From positions 420,040 through 484,039 of the forward strand of contig NZ_JAGEVL010000005.1 in assembly GCF_017583065.1 (NCBI RefSeq): a stretch of DNA of 64,000 nt. Direction: 5' to 3'. Made by a program: the position numbers and the translations under genes. Shown here in pieces: positions 36,949-46,305 of this stretch. Origin of the DNA: Staphylococcus shinii (GTDB lineage Bacteria; Bacillota; Bacilli; Staphylococcales; Staphylococcaceae). How positions within the stretch are numbered: the first letter of the stretch is position 1; each line of letters begins with the position of its first letter. Under the pieces are notes generated by a model. The model was not told the origin of the DNA. It did no database searches and worked only from the letters and a program-made list of their open reading frames with translations.

Positions 36949-37022
36949 AAAAGGAACAATGATGTACTTTAACGATCTAAATGTAAATTACTTTTAGATA
37001 AAGTCATCATTGTTCCTTTTTG
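36949..37022. terminator. Long bidirectional terminator between transporter and DeoR-type gene
   Basis: AAAAGGAACAATGATG (36949-36964) pairs exactly with CATCATTGTTCCTTTT (37005-37020), with an inner ACTTTA/ATCTAA pairing. A and T runs flank both sides. Confidence 0.9.
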
Positions 37023-37034
37023 TGTTTCATTTTT

Positions 37035-37799
37035 TCATGGTGCAACTGTTAATGAAAATGGTACATCTTTTTTCCACTTATTTGATGGTGTTTCATCAGT
37101 TATGACTTCTGTAATATCACTGATTTTTGCAAAAGAAAGAGTCGAGGATATATCAAATTTACTTTTATCAATAAGCGCAATGACATTTTCACTTTCTTTT
37201 ACCATTTGTTTTTTTAATTGAACTTCAGGTAAAGAGAAATCAGTTAACCCATTTTCAAGTGTAAAGCCATTCGCAGATAAAAAGAAATAATCTATGTGAT
37301 ACATTTCTAGTATTTGCGAGTCAATATTACCGGTGATTGCGTTTGAATCCTGTGAAACAAAACCTCCAACCACAAGCACAGTTAAATGTGGATTCTCTTT
37401 TAATAATACCGCGTTTTCTAAGCCATTTGTGATGATAGTTAGTTCCATTGTCGTTTCGGTTAATAGTTTAGCTAGTTCATAAGTTGTAGAACTTGCATCA
37501 ATCATAATACATTGTTGTGGTTGTATTTTTTTTAAAGCATGCTTACTAATTTTATATTTTTCCGAATGTTTTTGAGATAAACGATAAGAAAAATTCAACT
37601 TAGACCCAAGATTATTGGTTATCTTTGCACCACCGTGTGTACGGATTAATTTGTTTTCACTTTCAAGGCGTCTTAAATCACTTCTTACAGTTGCTTCTGT
37701 AACACTTAAGTAATCAGAGAGCTGTTTTACCGTTGCGCGTTTATGAGATTTTATATAGGTATAAATATGTTCTCTACGCTCATCAGCATATATTTTCAT
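37035..37799 (-). CDS. DeoR-family sugar-operon repressor
   Basis: This 254-residue protein has the DeoR winged helix at the N-terminus (RREHIYTYIKSHKRATVKQL and then LSVTEATVRSDLRRLE, LIRTHGGA). The C-terminal phosphosugar sensor has IMIDASSTTYELAKLL, ITNGLENAVLL, VVGGFV and LIDKSKFD. It is divergent from the dehydrogenase-DhaKL-RpiB operon and most likely represses it until a phosphorylated tetrose or ketose intermediate binds. ATG 37799 is chosen because the DeoR domain begins there and AAGGATGTGA precedes it; a longer start at 37853 adds a non-homologous leader. Confidence 0.9.
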   Translation of the reverse strand: MKIYADERREHIYTYIKSHKRATVKQLSDYLSVTEATVRSDLRRLESENKLIRTHGGAKITNNLGSKLNFSYRLSQKHSEKYKISKHALKKIQPQQCIMIDASSTTYELAKLLTETTMELTIITNGLENAVLLKENPHLTVLVVGGFVSQDSNAITGNIDSQILEMYHIDYFFLSANGFTLENGLTDFSLPEVQLKKQMVKESENVIALIDKSKFDISSTLSFAKISDITEVITDETPSNKWKKDVPFSLTVAP

Positions 37800-37874
37800 A
37801 TAAGTCACATCCTTCTTTATATCATAATACATTTTAACATAAATAGTGCACAAGAAAACTAAAACAAAGAAAAA

Positions 37875-37924
37875 TGAAAATAAATGAAAGAATGTTTGAA
37901 AGAAACGAAAAAATATATTAGAAT
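37875..37924 (+). promoter_or_regulatory. Promoter of the tetritol-type operon with DeoR-like direct repeats
   Basis: TTGAAA (37896-37901), a 17-base spacer and TAGAAT (37919-37924) form the promoter. TGAAA recurs at 37875, 37885 and 37897, and ACGAAA at 37905, giving helical phasing like DeoR/GlpR-type A-rich direct repeats. Confidence 0.6.
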
Positions 37925-37935
37925 AATAATTGTTA

Positions 37936-37950
37936 ATGAAAACGTTTTCT
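37936..37950 (+). promoter_or_regulatory. CRE-like site just downstream of the operon promoter
   Basis: ATGAAAACGTTTTCT matches the CcpA site consensus at all but the final fixed base and is palindromic in its core. It lies at about +6 to +20, a roadblock position, so catabolite repression is expected. Confidence 0.75.
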
Positions 37951-37975
37951 AAAAAGAAAAGGGGAGATTTTAATT

Positions 37976-39058
37976 ATGACTAAGAAAAATTATCCAGAAC
38001 AAATGAACGCTGTTGTAGCTTACGCACCTGGTGAATATAAATATGAAACAGTCGAAACTCCGAAAATAGAAAATTCAAAAGAAATAATCGTAAAAGTAGA
38101 AGCATGTGGCATATGTGCTGGTGATATTAAAGCTTATGATGGTGCGCCGAGCTTTTGGGGTGATGAAACGCAGCCACCATATATTAAAGCACCAATGATT
38201 CCGGGTCACGAATTTATAGCTCGTATCGTTGAAAAGGGCGAGGATGTTATAGATTTTGAAATTGGCGACCGTGTAATTTCCGAACAAATCGTACCTTGTT
38301 GGGATTGCAGATTCTGTAACCGTGGAGAATATTGGATGTGTGAAAAACATGACTTATATGGCTTCCAAAACAATGTAAATGGTGGTATGGCAGAGTATAT
38401 GAAATTCACAAAAGAAGCAATCAATTATAAAGTGCCTGAGGATATGCCTATAGAAAAAGCAATTTTAATAGAACCTTACGCTTGTAGTTTGCATGCAGTA
38501 CAGCGTGCCAATATCAAATTAGGAGATTTTGTTGTACTTTCTGGTGCTGGCACATTAGGTTTAGGTATGGTAGGCGCAGCTAAAAAAGCAGGAGCTGAGA
38601 CATTAGTCGTTTTAGATATGAAAGATGAGCGTTTAGAACTAGCTAAGAAATTTGGTGCTGATATCGTAATGAATCCGGCTAAGGTTGATGTCGTTAAGGA
38701 AATCAAGGCGATGACTGAAGGGTATGGTTGTGATACTTATATTGAAGCTACGGGTCATCCTAAATCTGTTGAACAAGGTTTAAGTGCAATCAGAAAATTA
38801 GGTCGTTTTGTAGAATTCTCTGTATTTGCTGATCCTGTAACGGTAGATTGGAGCATCATTTCAGATCGTAAAGAATTAGATTTAATGGGTAGTCATTTAG
38901 GACCTTATTGCTATCCACTTGTTATTGATGGTATCCAAAAAGATGACTTTCCAACTGATGGCGTTGTCACACATCAATTGCCTTTAAAAGATTTTGAACA
39001 AGGATTTGATTTGATGAAAAAAGGAGACAAATCATTAAAAATTGTTCTTGTACCTTAA
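37976..39058 (+). CDS. Zinc-dependent polyol dehydrogenase (erythritol/L-threitol dehydrogenase-like)
   Basis: This 360-residue medium-chain dehydrogenase has catalytic-zinc residues in ACGICAGDIK and PGHEF, and structural-zinc cysteines spaced C-X2-C-X2-C-X7-C (PCWDCRFCNRGEYWMC). Its Rossmann motif is GAGTLGLG. The family includes threonine, sorbitol and tetritol dehydrogenases. With DhaK, DhaL and RpiB downstream, oxidation of a four-carbon polyol (threitol or erythritol) to erythrulose is the best-fitting role. Glycerol-type or pentitol substrates are alternatives. It heads the operon behind the DeoR/CRE promoter, with AGGGGAG as ribosome-binding site. Confidence 0.85.
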   Translation: MTKKNYPEQMNAVVAYAPGEYKYETVETPKIENSKEIIVKVEACGICAGDIKAYDGAPSFWGDETQPPYIKAPMIPGHEFIARIVEKGEDVIDFEIGDRVISEQIVPCWDCRFCNRGEYWMCEKHDLYGFQNNVNGGMAEYMKFTKEAINYKVPEDMPIEKAILIEPYACSLHAVQRANIKLGDFVVLSGAGTLGLGMVGAAKKAGAETLVVLDMKDERLELAKKFGADIVMNPAKVDVVKEIKAMTEGYGCDTYIEATGHPKSVEQGLSAIRKLGRFVEFSVFADPVTVDWSIISDRKELDLMGSHLGPYCYPLVIDGIQKDDFPTDGVVTHQLPLKDFEQGFDLMKKGDKSLKIVLVP

Positions 39059-39107
39059 ATTAAAGTCAATGACTACAGAATTTATTTAATAAAAGGAGCG
39101 CATTGAA

Positions 39108-40106
39108 ATGAAAAAAATGGTTAATAATCCAGACCATGTTATTGATGAATTAATGACTGGTTATTTAGCTGCTTATCCTGAATATTTAAGACGTTCAGAA
39201 CTTCATAAAAGGGCTTTAATAGGTAACAAAAGAAGTGAAAAACGTAAAGTAAGCGTATTGATTGGTGGAGGATCTGGTCATGAACCTGGATTTTTAGGTT
39301 ATGTAGGGAAAGGTATGGCAGATGGTGTCGCGGTGGGTAATATATTTGCATCTCCTTCACCGATACCAATCCAAGCTGTGACGAAAGAAATCAATCAAGA
39401 TTACGGTGTGTTATATATTTATGGTAATTACGCTGGTGACTTAATGAATTTTGAGATGGCTAGCGAAATGACAGAAATAGAAGATGATATCCAAACGGCG
39501 GCTGTTATCGGCAATGATGATGTTGCTTCATCTAAAGATATTGATGACCGTAGAGGAATCGCTGGCGAACTACTTGTGTATAAAGCAGCCGGTGCGGCGG
39601 CAGACTTTGGATATAACTTAGAAGAAGTAAGACGTATTGCGCAATTCGCAAATGATCAAACACGTTCTATGGGGATAGGTTTAAGTCCTTGTTATTTACC
39701 TCAAACAGGCAAACCAAGTTTTGATTTAGAAGATAACGAAATGGAAATTGGTTTAGGTCATCACGGTGAACCAGGTATAGAAAAAACAACAATTCGAACA
39801 GCTAAAGAAACAGTAAATGTGATTATGCAAAACATTTTAAAAGAAGCGATATATCATGAAGGTGATGAAGTGGTTGTCTTAGTTAATGGTCTGGGTGCTA
39901 CATCTCAAATGGAACTTTATATAATTAATAAAGAAGTAAGTGAAATTTTAGAAGATAAAAACATTAGCATTTATAAAACATTTGTAGGCAACTTTATTAC
40001 TTCTATGGAGATGGGCGGTTTCTCAGTGACGCTAATGAAAGTGGATGAGACGCTGAAGGCATGCGTGGATCATCCAGTAGATTGTCCGAACTTCAAGGTA
40101 GTTTAG
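39108..40106 (+). CDS. Dihydroxyacetone-kinase-type subunit DhaK
   Basis: This 332-residue DhaK-fold protein covalently binds a short ketose through a histidine. The key residue is His219 in GLGHHGEPG, the site equivalent to E. coli DhaK His218. VLIGGGSGHEPGFLGYVGKG and GNYAGDLMNFEMA are the other family signatures. Here DhaK is followed by DhaL but no DhaM. An ATP-dependent ketose kinase is therefore likely, and in this context erythrulose or another tetrulose is a more plausible substrate than dihydroxyacetone. It lies 49 bases after the dehydrogenase and 12 before dhaL. Confidence 0.9.
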   Translation: MKKMVNNPDHVIDELMTGYLAAYPEYLRRSELHKRALIGNKRSEKRKVSVLIGGGSGHEPGFLGYVGKGMADGVAVGNIFASPSPIPIQAVTKEINQDYGVLYIYGNYAGDLMNFEMASEMTEIEDDIQTAAVIGNDDVASSKDIDDRRGIAGELLVYKAAGAAADFGYNLEEVRRIAQFANDQTRSMGIGLSPCYLPQTGKPSFDLEDNEMEIGLGHHGEPGIEKTTIRTAKETVNVIMQNILKEAIYHEGDEVVVLVNGLGATSQMELYIINKEVSEILEDKNISIYKTFVGNFITSMEMGGFSVTLMKVDETLKACVDHPVDCPNFKVV

Positions 40107-40118
40107 GGAGGCGTAAAT

Positions 40119-40757
40119 ATGATATTAACAAATCAAGCATTTAAAGATTATATATTAGCGTTAACAACACTGTTTGAACAGAAAAAAGACGAACTTTGTG
40201 AGTTAGACCGAAAAATTGGTGATGGTGATCACGGTGTCACAATGGACATTGGTTATCAAGCAGTAAAGGAAACGATTCAGAATGAGCTAGTATCACAAAA
40301 TGATATTGCGAAAATTAGTGTGGCTGTAGGCAAAAGTTTTTTAGATGCTGTAGGTTCATCTGTCGGTCCTTTATACGCGTCTGGTTATTTAAAAGGTGCG
40401 GTTGCGATTAAAAACCAAACAGAGTTGAATGATAATGGATTATATCAATTTTGGATTGCTTTTAGTAAAGGTATTAAAGATAGAGGTAAAGCCGAAATTG
40501 GTGATAAAACAATGATAGATACATTAGAACCATTTTATAAATCATTAGCACAATCAATGGAACAAGAGATGCCATTTACAGATGGATACAATAAAGCTTT
40601 AAAAGAAGCTCATATAGGTATGGAAAGTACAAAAGATATTATTTCTAATAAAGGACGTTCTAAGAGGTTAGGTTATAGATCTCAAGGACACGTGGACCCA
40701 GGCGCGATGTCTGCCTATTTAATGTTAGAAACATTTGACAGTTTTATTGAAAATTAA
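40119..40757 (+). CDS. Dihydroxyacetone-kinase-type subunit DhaL (nucleotide-binding)
   Basis: This 212-residue all-helical DhaL protein carries the Mg-nucleotide residues Asp30, Asp35 and Asp37 in LDRKIGDGDHG, at the same positions as E. coli DhaL. It continues with VGKSFLDAVGSSVGPLYASG and a C-terminal RSQGHVDPGAMSAYLM lid. It phosphorylates the ketose bound to DhaK. There is no gene for the PTS donor DhaM in this window, so bound ADP/ATP exchange (direct ATP use) is presumed. Confidence 0.92.
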   Translation: MILTNQAFKDYILALTTLFEQKKDELCELDRKIGDGDHGVTMDIGYQAVKETIQNELVSQNDIAKISVAVGKSFLDAVGSSVGPLYASGYLKGAVAIKNQTELNDNGLYQFWIAFSKGIKDRGKAEIGDKTMIDTLEPFYKSLAQSMEQEMPFTDGYNKALKEAHIGMESTKDIISNKGRSKRLGYRSQGHVDPGAMSAYLMLETFDSFIEN

Positions 40758-40783
40758 AGGAAAAATATTAAGGAGGAAATTAC

Positions 40784-41230
40784 ATGAAAATAGCAATTGG
40801 TGCAGACCATAATGGATACGATTTAAAAGAAGCGGTCAAAGAACATGTTGAAGCGTTAGGGCATGAAGTTGAAGATTTTGGTTGTCATCAATGTGCAGAA
40901 ACAGACTACCCAGATGTGGCAGCTGAAGTTGGTAAAAGTATACAACAAGGCCAAAATGCTCGCGGTATTTTAATATGTGGCACAGGTATTGGTGTAGCTA
41001 TAACAGCTAATAAATTAACGGGGATACGCGCTGCATTAGCACATGATTTTTATTCTGCAGAACGTGCGCAATTAAGTAATAATGCACAGATTTTAACAAT
41101 GGGTGCTCAAATTATTGGTATAGAAGTCGCTAAGAAAAATGTGGAAGCATATCTTAATGTAAGTTGGGAAGGCGGTTCTCAGCGTAAAGTTGATAAAATT
41201 GACGAAGTTGAGAGAAATGAACAGAACTAA
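40784..41230 (+). CDS. RpiB/LacAB-family sugar-phosphate isomerase
   Basis: This 148-residue isomerase has the RpiB opening IAIGADHNGYDLKE, the active-site cysteine and phosphate loop ILICGTGIGVAI, and NNAQILTMGAQIIG. The family includes ribose-5-phosphate isomerase B, allose/galactose-6-phosphate isomerases and the tetrose-phosphate isomerases of actinobacterial tetritol pathways. As the last gene of this operon it would convert a tetrulose phosphate into erythrose 4-phosphate for the pentose phosphate pathway. A ribose-5-phosphate role cannot be excluded. Confidence 0.88.
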   Translation: MKIAIGADHNGYDLKEAVKEHVEALGHEVEDFGCHQCAETDYPDVAAEVGKSIQQGQNARGILICGTGIGVAITANKLTGIRAALAHDFYSAERAQLSNNAQILTMGAQIIGIEVAKKNVEAYLNVSWEGGSQRKVDKIDEVERNEQN

Positions 41231-41272
41231 ATGGTAAAGAAATAGTAGCTATTAAAAGAAATATAATAAGAT

Positions 41273-41320
41273 TAGCTCTAAAGAAATTTATCGTTGTAAA
41301 TTTCTTTAGAGCTATTTTTT
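41273..41320 (+). terminator. Terminator of the dehydrogenase-DhaKL-RpiB operon
   Basis: A perfect 18-bp stem (41273-41290 with 41297-41314) around TCGTTG is followed by TTTTTT. Confidence 0.95.
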
Positions 41321-41437
41321 ATTGTTATGGTAGCTATTTCTAAATCTAAATAATCCTAATCCTTTTTGATAAGTTTGTAGAATTGTCACTGTAATTTTTA
41401 ATATATTATCCTATAATATGCTTAAGGAGGATTATCT

Positions 41438-41851
41438 ATGCGTAGAGTACTGTATGCTTTTTTAGTTTATACTATATTAGGTTTATTAAGTGGGTTCTAT
41501 TATCGTGAATTGACACTTGCTCATAACTTTACTGGAGATACACAACTCGTGGTTGTACATACACACACGTTAATCTTAGGTATGTTTATGCACCTTATTT
41601 TATTGCCAGTTGTGAAAATATTTAAATTAGATAGTTATTATTTATTTAACTGGTTTTTCATTATTTATAACATTGGTGTGTTAACTACAATAGGTATGAT
41701 GTTTACGAAGGGAACATATCAAGTTGTTGGGCTTACGGTGCCAGATTCGTTTGCTGGATTTGCAGGCATGGGTCATACAATTTTAACTGCAGGCTTTATA
41801 CTGTTGTTTTTCGTATTAAGAAATGCAATTATTAAAGATCCTAGAGATTAG
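41438..41851 (+). CDS. DUF2871-like four-helix membrane protein
   Basis: This 137-residue protein has four membrane helices. Histidines cluster in the second helix (VVHTHTLILGMFMHLIL) and another lies in GMGHTILT of the fourth. This arrangement resembles heme- or metal-binding helical bundles of heme-copper-oxidase-related families. I associate it with DUF2871, whose function is unknown. AAGGAGG precedes the start. It is monocistronic, between the polyol operon terminator and another terminator. Confidence 0.78.
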   Translation: MRRVLYAFLVYTILGLLSGFYYRELTLAHNFTGDTQLVVVHTHTLILGMFMHLILLPVVKIFKLDSYYLFNWFFIIYNIGVLTTIGMMFTKGTYQVVGLTVPDSFAGFAGMGHTILTAGFILLFFVLRNAIIKDPRD

Positions 41852-41951
41852 TGAAAAGGGTATTAAATCTAAACTCATTAAAGTGAGTTTAAAACAGGAC
41901 TATCATTCAAATTTAAATGCATTTTTTTCAACTTAATGAATTATGTGATAA

Positions 41952-41994
41952 GAGGGGATGAAACCAACAGTCGGATTTCGCCCCTCATTTTTTT
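41952..41994. terminator. Terminator between DUF2871-like gene and binding-protein gene
   Basis: GAGGGG (41952-41957) and CCCCTC (41981-41986) with an inner TGAAA/TTTC pairing precede ATTTTTTT. It lies between convergent genes. Confidence 0.75.
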
Positions 41995-42003
41995 GTGAAA
42001 AAG

Positions 42004-42921
42004 TTATTTTATATTCATTAATGCTTTATAGAAAATGTCACGTTGTTTTTCTAATGAAATAGGATCATTATACTGTGTAATAGTAACGTCGAACTTAATT
42101 ATGTTTTTATTTTTTACTGCGGATAAATTACGCCAGTAATTAGTATTCTCAAATGGTACATTTTGTTTGCCGTTTGTAGCAATAACTGCGAAATCACCTA
42201 TATAGTCTGCAAAGTTTTCTGGGTTGATTGGTGTAGCGAATTTATTTTTTGTGGCTTGTGCGAGTGCTTTAGGCTGCTTCATTCTATAACCATCATATAG
42301 AATTTCTGTACCTCTACCCAGATGATCGCTAAAGGCCATTGTTCCTTTTGGTGTTTGCTGTAAGACAGAAATAGATTTTTCTTTAATTACTGGTTCTAGT
42401 TCTTTTCTATCTTTTGCCATTTGAGTATCCCATTCTTTAATCCATTGTTTAGCTTTCGATTCTTCATTAACTAAAGTAGCAAGCTTTTGAGTATTATCTT
42501 TATAATTAGATTTTTCTGCATCAAAAGCGACTGTAGGTGCGATTTTTTGTAATTTTTTAATATTTTTATCTTGGATTGTAGTAATGATTAAATCAGGTTT
42601 TTGATGTGTAACTTGTTCAATACTAGTATTATCAATACGTTTAATTCCTTGTGTAGAGTCATTTAATACTTTGTTTTTATTTACAAATTCTGGTACTGCG
42701 ATTGGCTTATGACCAAATTTTACTAGAGCACCTACATAGGTAGGGTGTAAAACTGCTATATTTTTAGGGTTTTTAGGAATTTTGATTTCATTTCCGGTAT
42801 CATCTTTAAATATTTTCTCAGTGGACTCAAGCTTTGAATCTTCTTTATGGTTTGAATTATTTGTACCACAAGCAGCAGTAAATAAAATTAAATAAATAAG
42901 GAGTAAAGCTATTTTTTTCAT
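42004..42921 (-). CDS. Iron-siderophore ABC transporter substrate-binding lipoprotein
   Basis: This 305-residue protein has a lipoprotein signal (MKKIALLLIYLILFTAACG, lipobox TAAC with Cys18) and a class III binding-protein fold: FKDDTGNEIKIPKNPKNIAV, the strand PDLIITTIQD, and a C-terminal NIIKFDVTITQ strand. Such proteins capture ferric siderophores or hemin for an ABC permease. No permease or ATPase gene is adjacent, so it must use one encoded elsewhere. A Fur box lies between it and divergent iruO, so iron starvation should induce both. Confidence 0.87.
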   Translation of the reverse strand: MKKIALLLIYLILFTAACGTNNSNHKEDSKLESTEKIFKDDTGNEIKIPKNPKNIAVLHPTYVGALVKFGHKPIAVPEFVNKNKVLNDSTQGIKRIDNTSIEQVTHQKPDLIITTIQDKNIKKLQKIAPTVAFDAEKSNYKDNTQKLATLVNEESKAKQWIKEWDTQMAKDRKELEPVIKEKSISVLQQTPKGTMAFSDHLGRGTEILYDGYRMKQPKALAQATKNKFATPINPENFADYIGDFAVIATNGKQNVPFENTNYWRNLSAVKNKNIIKFDVTITQYNDPISLEKQRDIFYKALMNIK

Positions 42922-42968
42922 TGGTGAACATCTCCTAAATATAAAAGTTGATTAATAAAATATTTTAG

Positions 42969-44066
<1,098 letters not shown>

Positions 44067-44091
44067 TATAATTTTTAGGAGAAAGCAATAA

Positions 44092-44493
44092 ATGGTTGAG
44101 ATAAAGCATGAACCACCGATTGTTGAAGACTATAGAAATTTACGTAAAATAGCTGGACTAAGTGAAAAGTCTCGAGAAGCTGCTGAAAAAGGTATACCTA
44201 ATGCATGTTTTAATGTCACAATCTATGATCAACAGACGTTAATAGGTATGGGAAGAGTGATTGGTGATGGTGGAACGGCATTTCAAATCATTGATATAGC
44301 AGTTCATCCAGCATACCAAGGTTATGGTTATGGAAAGGAAATAATGACTCATATTATGGATTATATTAACACTGAGGCTGAATCAGGAACCTACGTCAGT
44401 TTGATAGCTGATTATCCTGCAGATCAGTTGTATGCACAATTTGGTTTTATTACTACAGAACCCAACTCTTGTGGTATGTATTTCAAATATTGA
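44092..44493 (+). CDS. GNAT-family N-acetyltransferase
   Basis: This 133-residue GNAT protein has motif A as IAVHPAYQGYGYGKEIMTHI and the C-terminal strand YAQFGFITTEPNSCGMYFKY. It resembles the common small GNATs annotated only by fold. AGGAGAAAG precedes ATG 44092. The close spacing behind iruO suggests shared, iron-responsive transcription, but no functional link is known to me. Confidence 0.88.
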   Translation: MVEIKHEPPIVEDYRNLRKIAGLSEKSREAAEKGIPNACFNVTIYDQQTLIGMGRVIGDGGTAFQIIDIAVHPAYQGYGYGKEIMTHIMDYINTEAESGTYVSLIADYPADQLYAQFGFITTEPNSCGMYFKY

Positions 44494-44536
44494 TAAGTAA
44501 GCATAAATTTATAGTTTTTGATTTGAATATAATAAT

Positions 44537-44573
44537 GAGGAGGCTGAAACAAATTAATTGTTTCAGCCTCCTC
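44537..44573 (+). terminator. Terminator after iruO-GNAT operon
   Basis: GAGGAGGCTGAAACAA (44537-44552) pairs exactly with TTGTTTCAGCCTCCTC (44558-44573) around ATTAA. The T run after it is poor. Confidence 0.75.
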
Positions 44574-44615
44574 AACTGTTATATTGTCAATAACTTAAGT
44601 TATTAGTTCTTTATT

Positions 44616-44650
44616 ATGGATGAGCTTGAGTAAGAACTCAGCTCATCCAT
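44616..44650 (-). terminator. Hairpin at the 3' end of the sugar symporter gene
   Basis: ATGGATGAGCT (44616-44626) pairs exactly with AGCTCATCCAT (44640-44650), with an inner TGAGT/ACTCA pairing, ten bases past the symporter stop. Confidence 0.7.
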
Positions 44651-44659
44651 TGCTAATTG

Positions 44660-46024
44660 CTATTTTGTTTCTTCTATATTTGCATTTGCAGCATTTGTTC
44701 TAGAACGTAAGTCTGCTTCAATTTCTTCTAAACTACGACCACGTGTTTCTGGTAAGTATTTAATTACAAAGATTAAAGCACAAACACCAATCGCAGCAAA
44801 GATTAAGAATACTTGTTCAACTGATAATACTTCCGTCAAAATTGGGAAGAATTGCGCAACTAATAAACTACCAATTGATAATACAAGCGCTGCGACACCC
44901 GTTGCGGCACCACGTGCACGCATTGGGAATAATTCTGGTAACATAACCCAAAGTACTGGTCCCCAAGTAAAACCAAAGAATATAATGAATAAAGTTAAAC
45001 AAGCTACGATAATCCATGCGGACGATTGAATACCGATTGTCCAAATTAAGATAGCCATTATCAGTAACGAAGCAACCATACCAATGTTACCAATGACTAA
45101 TAGACGCTTACGATCAATTTTATCAATAATCATAATTGCGACAATAGTAATTAGGACGTTTACGGTACCAATTCCTACTGTTCCTAAAATAGAAGTAGCA
45201 TTACCTAAACCAGCTTTATTGAAAATAGTAGGTGCGTAATAAATAATTGCGTTAATTCCTATTATTTGTTGAAGTAATGCAAAGATACTTCCGATAATCA
45301 GAGTAGGTCGCAACCATGGTGATTTTAACACATTCCAAGTGCTTTCAGAAATACTGTTAATTTCTTTCATATCAGCAATTTCTTTGTCGATTTCACTATC
45401 TTTAAATGTTAATTTCATAACATCACGTGCTGCTTTTTCACTTCTGTGCTCAAGTAACCATCTAGGACTTTCAGGCATAAATGCGACACCAACTAATAAA
45501 ATAACTGAAGGTACGATTGCAAGTCCTAGCATCCATCTCCAACCTTCGATTGGTGTGAAAGCGTAATTGATTAAGTATGAAGATAGAATACCAATTGTAA
45601 TCATTAATTGATTTAAAGAGCTTAATGAACCACGTTGCTCGGTAGGCGCCATTTCTGATAAATAAACTGGTACGATAGCAGTAGAACCACCTACAGCTAA
45701 ACCAATGATTAGACGACCGAGAACTAGTATAGGCATGGAAGGCGCTAAGGCTAATATTAAAGCACCGACTATGTATATAATTGCTATAATAAATACAACA
45801 CGTCTACGGCCTAATCTATCAGACATCGGTCCACTAGCACCTGAACCAAATATTGCCCCAACTAACATAGACGAAACTACAAGACCTTCAGTAAAACTAT
45901 TTAAAGGTATATCATCTCTTATAAATAATAAGGCACCAGATATTACTCCCATGTCATAACCATAGAGTAAACCTCCCAACGCACCAAGGAAAAAGATGAG
46001 TTTTTTATTTACTTTTATTCCCAT
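44660..46024 (-). CDS. glcP: Sugar porter (MFS), glucose/H+ symporter GlcP-like
   Basis: This 454-residue sugar-porter protein has 12 helices. The family signatures are GGLLYGYDMGVISGALL in helix 1, DRLGRRR after helix 2, GRLIIGLAVGGSTAIVPVYL in helix 4, PESPRWLLE, the QQIIGINAIIYYAPT segment of helix 7, and PETRGRSLEEIE at the end. It strongly resembles, from memory, the S. epidermidis glucose symporter GlcP (446 residues). Arabinose, xylose and inositol porters are alternatives. A CRE-like site precedes it on its own strand, so CcpA control is likely. AGGAGGG precedes the start. Confidence 0.85.
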   Translation of the reverse strand: MGIKVNKKLIFFLGALGGLLYGYDMGVISGALLFIRDDIPLNSFTEGLVVSSMLVGAIFGSGASGPMSDRLGRRRVVFIIAIIYIVGALILALAPSMPILVLGRLIIGLAVGGSTAIVPVYLSEMAPTEQRGSLSSLNQLMITIGILSSYLINYAFTPIEGWRWMLGLAIVPSVILLVGVAFMPESPRWLLEHRSEKAARDVMKLTFKDSEIDKEIADMKEINSISESTWNVLKSPWLRPTLIIGSIFALLQQIIGINAIIYYAPTIFNKAGLGNATSILGTVGIGTVNVLITIVAIMIIDKIDRKRLLVIGNIGMVASLLIMAILIWTIGIQSSAWIIVACLTLFIIFFGFTWGPVLWVMLPELFPMRARGAATGVAALVLSIGSLLVAQFFPILTEVLSVEQVFLIFAAIGVCALIFVIKYLPETRGRSLEEIEADLRSRTNAANANIEETK

Positions 46025-46056
46025 AAAAACCCTCCTGAATGTTTTCGATAAAGATA

Positions 46057-46071
46057 AGTATACGCTTTCAT
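46057..46071 (-). promoter_or_regulatory. CRE-like site upstream of the sugar symporter gene
   Basis: On the minus strand ATGAAAGCGTATACT matches WTGNAANCGNWNNCA except at the last base. It lies 33-47 bases before the symporter start, probably within or just after its promoter. Confidence 0.62.
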
Positions 46072-46191
46072 ATTTTACTTGTAAATATTAAAGTATAAGA
46101 TTTTTATTTATTTATATCTATTTATATGAGATGTAATTTTTATTTATATGCATAAAAATGCGAGGTTATATTAATTGTAATATAACGAAAA

Positions 46192-46243
46192 AGAGCGTGA
46201 ATATGAAAACAAATTTTAAAGTTTGCTTTCATATTCACGCTCT
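46192..46243. terminator. Terminator after the quinone-oxidoreductase-like gene
   Basis: AGAGCGTGAATATGAAA (46192-46208) pairs exactly with TTTCATATTCACGCTCT (46227-46243), with an inner CAAA/TTTG. On the minus strand a run of T follows, so it ends the leftward transcript. Confidence 0.88.
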
Positions 46244-46305
46244 ATTCAAGAGTGACAATTTATGAATTGTTAATAATTTGAAACATTTCTATAGTTTGAT
46301 TAAGT

